A stretch of DNA of 9,228 nt. It comes from an uncultured Lachnospiraceae bacterium. GTDB lineage: Bacteria > Bacillota_A > Clostridia > Lachnospirales > Lachnospiraceae. Numbering within the stretch: position 1 is the first letter of the stretch; each line of letters begins with the position of its first letter. The notes beneath the pieces are model-generated. The model was not told the DNA's origin. It ran no database searches and saw nothing but the letters and a program-made list of their open reading frames with translations. The position numbers were made by a program, and so were the translations under genes. The stretch is from NCBI GenBank assembly GCA_910585655.1, contig CAJUFW010000073.1:6457-15684 (forward strand), in the 5' to 3' direction. Shown here piece by piece: positions 6,104 to 9,228 of the stretch.

Positions 6104-6595
6104 TTACAGCTTTATTTCCATATTGACCGATTTTTCCCCAAATCCCTGGCGTTCATACATCCTTCTGGCGTCCAGATTCCGTCCGTTTACTTGCAGCTCT
6201 ATCCCGTCCATGCCCTTCTCTCTGGCATGTTCCTTTATCCAATCCAGCATCCTTGTACCGATGCCCTGACCTCTCCACTGCTCTTCTACTGCCAGCGTAT
6301 CCAAATACAAGATACGGCGAAAAACATGGGTCGGACTCTGATACTCCCGAAGCATCCAATCCGCATAGGCAACGATTGTTTCTTCCTGTTCCGTTTCCTG
6401 TCTGCAGACTGCTACCAAAGCAGTTTTTTCCTCAATCAAAGCCGCCAGACGTTCTTCTGTCATCATCGGGCTAACCGGCTTATAAATGTCCGGTCTCATT
6501 TGGATATGGAGCTTTTGTACCTGCTGTAAAATCCTTTCAATCGCTTCTGCTTCCCCTGGCTTTGGCAGACGCAGCCATATATCAATATGTTTCAT
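6104..6595 (-). CDS. GNAT family N-acetyltransferase (single domain)
   Basis: The protein has 163 residues, the standard length for a lone GNAT domain. The acetyl-CoA-binding motif A is plain: LDTLAVEEQWRGQGIGTRML (98-117), with RGQGIG at 108-113 gripping the pyrophosphate. Motif B follows as GIELQVNGRNLDARRMYERQ (131-150), with the usual late tyrosine (Y147) and GFGEK. The N-terminal helices (GEAEAIERILQQVQKLHIQM) form the substrate side. The acceptor is unknown and could be a small amine, an aminoglycoside-like compound or a protein N-terminus. AAAGGA lies about ten bases before the ATG. It follows the hypothetical gene by 39 bp with no terminator between, so the pair is probably one operon. 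There is no close likeness to the GNAT domain at 1-812, which is of the RimL type. Confidence 0.9.
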   Translation of the reverse strand: MKHIDIWLRLPKPGEAEAIERILQQVQKLHIQMRPDIYKPVSPMMTEERLAALIEEKTALVAVCRQETEQEETIVAYADWMLREYQSPTHVFRRILYLDTLAVEEQWRGQGIGTRMLDWIKEHAREKGMDGIELQVNGRNLDARRMYERQGFGEKSVNMEIKL

Positions 6596-6634
6596 TCGCT
6601 CTGTCCTTTCTATATCTTATTCTTTCTCTTGTTA

Positions 6635-7369
6635 CTATTCTGGCACAATTCCCGGATACTTTTTAAATTGGAAAATATGATCCATCACATTTCCATCGGT
6701 AAAAGATATCACCTGATCCTTACAGAATACAATCTCCATCCCATCATCATAACCATACAAATAGCAGTCCGGCATAAAACCGAACGAATAAAATACGGTA
6801 TCGTCTTTCTGATAAGCACAATTAAGCTGGAGCATGTGAAGGCAGCCTGTTTCTGGCGCGTTTTTTCGTTTGCTGTCTTTTATTTCCTGCAGCTCTTCAC
6901 TCGTCCCAAAATATTCTCCATCTAACCGTTTGTCCCGCGCCATATGAAGCTGCTCAATCGTTTCCACATATGCTCCTGTTTCTTTGTTCTGCATGTTCCA
7001 TTCCTTTAAGGACGGAAGCAGTGCGTTTAGCAGCGCCTCATAAATCTGGTCAAAATGCTCCTGAATATAAGCAATCGTATTTTTCACTTTCTGTCGGTCT
7101 TCTGGTTTGATTTTCGTAGGACACAGATAAGAATTGATCAAATCTCCACCATAAATATACAGCTCGACCTGAATATCATGCTGGAACCATTTTCCTCCCT
7201 TTGCCGGAATGATCAGCTTGTCCTCATCCTCCGAATAACCTGTATAGCCCTGCTGGCTTCTTTTTTCGTTCCAGGCGTTGATACAGACCTCATCTAACGC
7301 CTCACCCTCCTGCAAGGTGATGTCGTCGAGCAGAGGTTCTAGGTCTTGTAGTGTTTTAATGATATACAT
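6635..7369 (-). CDS. Hypothetical acidic protein, family not recognised
   Basis: The protein has 244 residues, is soluble, and shows no signal peptide or membrane segment. I do not recognise the family. Visible features are an acidic N-terminal part (DLEPLLDDITLQEGEALDEV, 9-28), a beta-rich stretch KLIIPAKGGKWFQHDIQVEL (51-70), a long helical middle (about 90-165) rich in Glu, Lys and Gln, and a C-terminal beta-rich part with FYSFGFMPDCYLYGYDDGME (193-212) and an aromatic end (FQFKKYPGIVPE). Four of its cysteines (176, 184, 202, 216) fall in the C-terminal third but form no zinc motif. I chose the ATG at 7369, because AGGAG sits six bases upstream. An ATG at 7405 in the same frame would add 12 residues with no ribosome site and overlap the likely promoter. 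It heads a two-gene unit with the GNAT gene. The role is unknown. Confidence 0.7.
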   Translation of the reverse strand: MYIIKTLQDLEPLLDDITLQEGEALDEVCINAWNEKRSQQGYTGYSEDEDKLIIPAKGGKWFQHDIQVELYIYGGDLINSYLCPTKIKPEDRQKVKNTIAYIQEHFDQIYEALLNALLPSLKEWNMQNKETGAYVETIEQLHMARDKRLDGEYFGTSEELQEIKDSKRKNAPETGCLHMLQLNCAYQKDDTVFYSFGFMPDCYLYGYDDGMEIVFCKDQVISFTDGNVMDHIFQFKKYPGIVPE

Positions 7370-7380
7370 GGGGGTCTCCT

Positions 7381-7410
7381 TTTTCAAAAAATAAATTTTT
7401 ACCATATAAA
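7381..7410 (+). promoter_or_regulatory. Possible plus-strand promoter facing the hairpin block
   Basis: TTTTCA (7381-7386), an 18-base spacer and TATAAA (7405-7410, 5 of 6 consensus) read rightward into the hairpin block at 7413-7507. The start would fall near 7417, inside the left arm of its first hairpin. The region is AT-rich, so a chance match is easy. It overlaps the minus-strand promoter candidate at 7396-7424. Confidence 0.25.
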
Positions 7411-7424
7411 TAAGAATCCTGCAA
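7396..7424 (-). promoter_or_regulatory. Possible promoter for the hypothetical-GNAT gene pair
   Basis: On the minus strand TTGCAG (7424-7419), a 17-base spacer, then an extended -10 TGG-TAAAAA (7404-7396). The start would be near 7390, leaving a short leader before AGGAG and the ATG at 7369. The -35 box lies inside a 10-bp inverted repeat (7413-7435), so folding there could matter for expression. Confidence 0.4.
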
Positions 7425-7507
7425 AGCAGGATTCTCCGCCTGCGGCGGGTCGCTTTAGCGACATGTCACTGCTCCGCCGCAGTGCGATCCTGCCCGGAGG
7501 GCTTTTT
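7413..7507. repeat. GC-rich multi-hairpin element, possible structured RNA or intergenic palindromic repeat
   Basis: Five inverted repeats follow one another. H1: AGAATCCTGC-AAA-GCAGGATTCT (7413-7435, 10 perfect bp). H2: CCGCC-TGC-GGCGG (7436-7448). H3: GTCGC-TTTA-GCGAC (7449-7462). H4: CACTGC-TCCGCC-GCAGTG (7467-7484). H5: GCCC-GGA-GGGC (7492-7502), followed by TTTTT on the plus strand. A second fold is possible: GCAGGAT (7426-7432) with ATCCTGC (7487-7493), enclosing CTGCGGCGG (7440-7448) with CCGCCGCAG (7474-7482) around H3. That fold excludes H1, H2, H4 and H5. The block is far more GC-rich than its AT-rich left flank and encodes no protein. The T tract after H5 suggests a plus-strand RNA of about 90 bases; the alternative is a dispersed REP-like or MITE-like repeat. 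I saw no second copy in this window. Confidence 0.55.
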
Positions 7508-7508
7508 G

Positions 7509-7543
7509 TATGATAGGGAAGTTCAGAGAACTTTCCTATCATA
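7509..7543. repeat. Long inverted repeat between two opposing T tracts
   Basis: TATGATAGGGAAGTTC (7509-7524) and GAACTTTCCTATCATA (7528-7543) pair at 15 of 16 positions around a 3-base loop (AGA). The flanks TTTTT (7503-7507) and AAAAA (7546-7550) are also complementary, so the stem can run on. These flanks are the T tracts of the plus-strand hairpin H5 and of the minus-strand PFOR terminator. The repeat therefore sits exactly between two convergent stop signals. It has no T tract of its own beyond those. Confidence 0.7.
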
Positions 7544-7544
7544 T

Positions 7545-7585
7545 GAAAAAGGAACTATCCCGGCAAGCCTGGGACAGCTCCTTTT
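7545..7585 (-). terminator. Intrinsic terminator of the pyruvate:ferredoxin oxidoreductase gene
   Basis: In the minus-strand transcript AAAAGGAGCTGTCCC pairs with GGGATAGTTCCTTTT at all 15 positions (two G-U), around AGGCTTGCC, which can itself close with three more G-C pairs. TTTTT (7550-7546) overlaps the base of the stem and is followed by C. It starts 25 bases after the stop at 7611. The other strand also has T-rich sequence after the stem, so it may work in both directions. Confidence 0.92.
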
Positions 7586-7610
7586 CTTTATTATAGTATT
7601 TCTATCTTTC

Positions 7611-9228
7611 TTATTCGCTCATCTTAGCCAGCTTCTCATACTTTGCCTTGGCATCGGCAGCAGCCTTTTCAAAAAGCTCAGCAGCACGTTCCGGATTAGT
7701 TCTGGAAAGTCTGTTGTAACGTACTTCGCTTTCGATAAACTCTTTGTAATCAGCAGATGGAGCTTTGGAATCCAACTGGAACGGATTCTTGCCTTCTGCA
7801 GCCAGGGCAGGATTGTAGCGGAACAGATGCCAGTAACCAGAATCTACGGCTCTCTTCTCCTCTACCTGAGCATTCTTCATACCACCCTTGATACCATGGT
7901 TGATACATGGAGCATAAGCGATAATCAGAGATGGTCCCGGATAAGCCTCTGCCTCTGCGATTGCCTTGATACACTGGTTGCGGTCAGCGCCCATAGCAAT
8001 CTGTGCCACATAGACATAACCATAGCTCATTGCGATAGCAGCCAGGTCTTTCTTCTTTACTTCCTTACCGGCAGCAGCGAACTGAGCGATAGCGCCGGTC
8101 GGAGTAGCTTTGGAGGACTGCCCGCCCGTATTGGAGTAAACCTCAGTATCAAATACGCAGATGTTGACATCCTGATTGGAAGCCAGCACATGGTCTACGC
8201 CGCCGAATCCAATATCATAAGCCCAACCGTCACCACCAAAGATCCACTGGGATTTCTTGGAAGCAAACGCTTTATTCTTTAAGATATAAGCTCTGTCTGC
8301 ATTGTCACAATCACAAGCTTCCAGGGCAGCAATCATCTTCTTGGTTGCAACTGCATTGTCTGTAGAGGAATGAATGGTATCCAGATAATTCTGAATAGCT
8401 TCCTTTACCTCTGCCTTCTCTGCAGTTTCTAATAAATTCTCTGCAGCCTTTACCACACGGGCGCGCAGCGTCCTCTGAGCCAGTTCCATACCAAAACCAT
8501 ACTCTGCGTTATCCTCGAACAAGGAATTCGCCCAAGCCGGTCCCTTACCCTCGTCATTGACGGTATAAGGGTTGGATGGAGACGAACCGCCCCAAATGGA
8601 GGAACATCCGGTTGCATTGGAAATATACATTCTATCGCCGAATAACTGTGTAATCAACTTTGCATACGGAGTCTCGCCGCAGCCTGCACAAGCGCCGGAG
8701 AACTCTAAGAGCGGCTGCTTGAACTGACTTCCCTTTAATGTCGTCTCTTTGAACTTCTCTAATACGTCAGCCGGTGTCTTTACGGTTACGCCGTAATCGA
8801 AGGTCTTCTGCTCATCCATATGAGCTTCTAAGCTTTCCATCGTCAGAGCCTTCTCACCCTTCTTGCCCGGGCAGACATTCTGGCAGGCGCCGCAGCCAGT
8901 ACAGTCAAGTACAGATACGGAAATAGCAAACTTCTTGCCAGGCATACCAGTCATATCCAAGGTCGGTCCCGGAACGGAAGCAGCGTCTGCCTCGTCTACG
9001 ACTACCGGACGGATAACGGCATGTGGGCATACATAGGAACAGAAGTTACACTGGATACAATTGTCCGGATTCCATACGGGAACGTTTACGGCGATGCCGC
9101 GCTTCTCGTATGCGGAGGAGCCGGACGGCGTGGTTCCGTCCACGTAATCCTTGAATGCAGATACAGGCAGGTTGTCGCCCTCCTGCGCGTTCACAGCAGC
9201 CTGAATGGTGTTGACGAACTTCACAACG
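7611..9228 (-). CDS. nifJ: Pyruvate:ferredoxin (flavodoxin) oxidoreductase, C-terminal part (5' end beyond window)
   Basis: About 538 residues of an enzyme usually near 1,170-1,200 are present; the frame is open to the window edge. The first in-window GTG (9224) is an internal Val codon, not the start. The enzyme splits pyruvate with CoA to acetyl-CoA, CO2 and reduced ferredoxin in the anaerobe cytoplasm. Counting from that codon: EKR motif (40-42); two 4Fe-4S clusters, CIQCNFCSYVCP (C56, 59, 62, 66) and CTGCGACQNVCP (C108, 111, 114, 118); then the thiamine-diphosphate domain with CAGC (179, 182), NATGC (207) and APCINHG (440), which supply the four ligands of the third cluster. GDGWAYDIG (331-339) and SNTGGQ (364-369) hold Mg and thiamine diphosphate. 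All key residues are intact. It is followed by a strong terminator, so it is transcribed separately from the genes to the left. Confidence 0.97.
   Translation of the reverse strand, partial: VVKFVNTIQAAVNAQEGDNLPVSAFKDYVDGTTPSGSSAYEKRGIAVNVPVWNPDNCIQCNFCSYVCPHAVIRPVVVDEADAASVPGPTLDMTGMPGKKFAISVSVLDCTGCGACQNVCPGKKGEKALTMESLEAHMDEQKTFDYGVTVKTPADVLEKFKETTLKGSQFKQPLLEFSGACAGCGETPYAKLITQLFGDRMYISNATGCSSIWGGSSPSNPYTVNDEGKGPAWANSLFEDNAEYGFGMELAQRTLRARVVKAAENLLETAEKAEVKEAIQNYLDTIHSSTDNAVATKKMIAALEACDCDNADRAYILKNKAFASKKSQWIFGGDGWAYDIGFGGVDHVLASNQDVNICVFDTEVYSNTGGQSSKATPTGAIAQFAAAGKEVKKKDLAAIAMSYGYVYVAQIAMGADRNQCIKAIAEAEAYPGPSLIIAYAPCINHGIKGGMKNAQVEEKRAVDSGYWHLFRYNPALAAEGKNPFQLDSKAPSADYKEFIESEVRYNRLSRTNPERAAELFEKAAADAKAKYEKLAKMSE

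Noticed and set aside
7370..7405. Longer N-terminus for the hypothetical protein from an ATG at 7405
   Set aside because: There is no ribosome site before it, and AGGAG is correctly placed for the ATG at 7369.
7482..8282. Plus-strand open frame of 266 codons
   Set aside because: It is antisense to the strongly biased PFOR coding sequence and runs through a terminator and a long inverted repeat. The openness comes from PFOR codon bias.

Overview
The window reads as chromosomal DNA of a strictly anaerobic Firmicute, most likely of the Lachnospiraceae type. The evidence is a pyruvate:ferredoxin oxidoreductase, strong GGAGG-type ribosome binding sites, a TTG start on the TruA-like gene, compact intrinsic terminators, and two protein families (a CPYC-tailed phosphoribosyltransferase and a GNAT fused to a HAD-like piece) that I associate with that group. 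This placement rests on remembered family resemblance, not on a search. Every supported gene lies on the minus strand, so transcription runs from high to low coordinates. No transposase, integrase, phage gene, CRISPR array, tRNA or rRNA was seen.

In transcription order: (1) 9228-7611 is the C-terminal part of pyruvate:ferredoxin oxidoreductase, closed by a strong intrinsic terminator (7545-7585). (2) 7610-7370 is a gene-free stretch of about 240 bp packed with hairpins. It holds a 16-position inverted repeat at 7509-7543 and a GC-rich multi-hairpin block at 7413-7507. The block ends in a plus-strand T tract and can be folded in two incompatible ways. This is the least explained piece of the window. 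(3) 7369-6104 is a hypothetical acidic protein followed by a GNAT acetyltransferase. (4) A promoter at 6068-6096 probably serves a sugar-phosphate isomerase/epimerase-like TIM barrel (5989-5171) and perhaps the phosphoribosyltransferase-like protein (5040-4399), which ends in an intrinsic terminator (4285-4326). (5) 4257-1 is a tightly packed cluster: TruA-like protein, ABC-F ATPase (4-bp ATGA overlap), TraX-family membrane protein (1-bp gap), and a two-domain GNAT protein cut off by the window edge (19-bp gap).

The cluster at 4257-1 combines RNA modification and ribosome-associated functions (TruA-like, ABC-F) with two acetylation-type proteins (TraX, GNAT). The spacing implies co-expression, but a shared pathway is not demonstrated. 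The TruA-like protein has glutamate where the family has its catalytic aspartate, and the glycines of that loop are also lost, so it may be inactive as a pseudouridine synthase or repurposed. The cluster begins only 28 bp after the upstream gene's terminator and shows no clear promoter, which raises the possibility of expression by controlled readthrough.

No complete new defence or metabolic system is evident. The points most worth a second look are the hairpin block at 7413-7507, the altered TruA, the terminator in front of its cluster, and the modified PRPP loop of the phosphoribosyltransferase.
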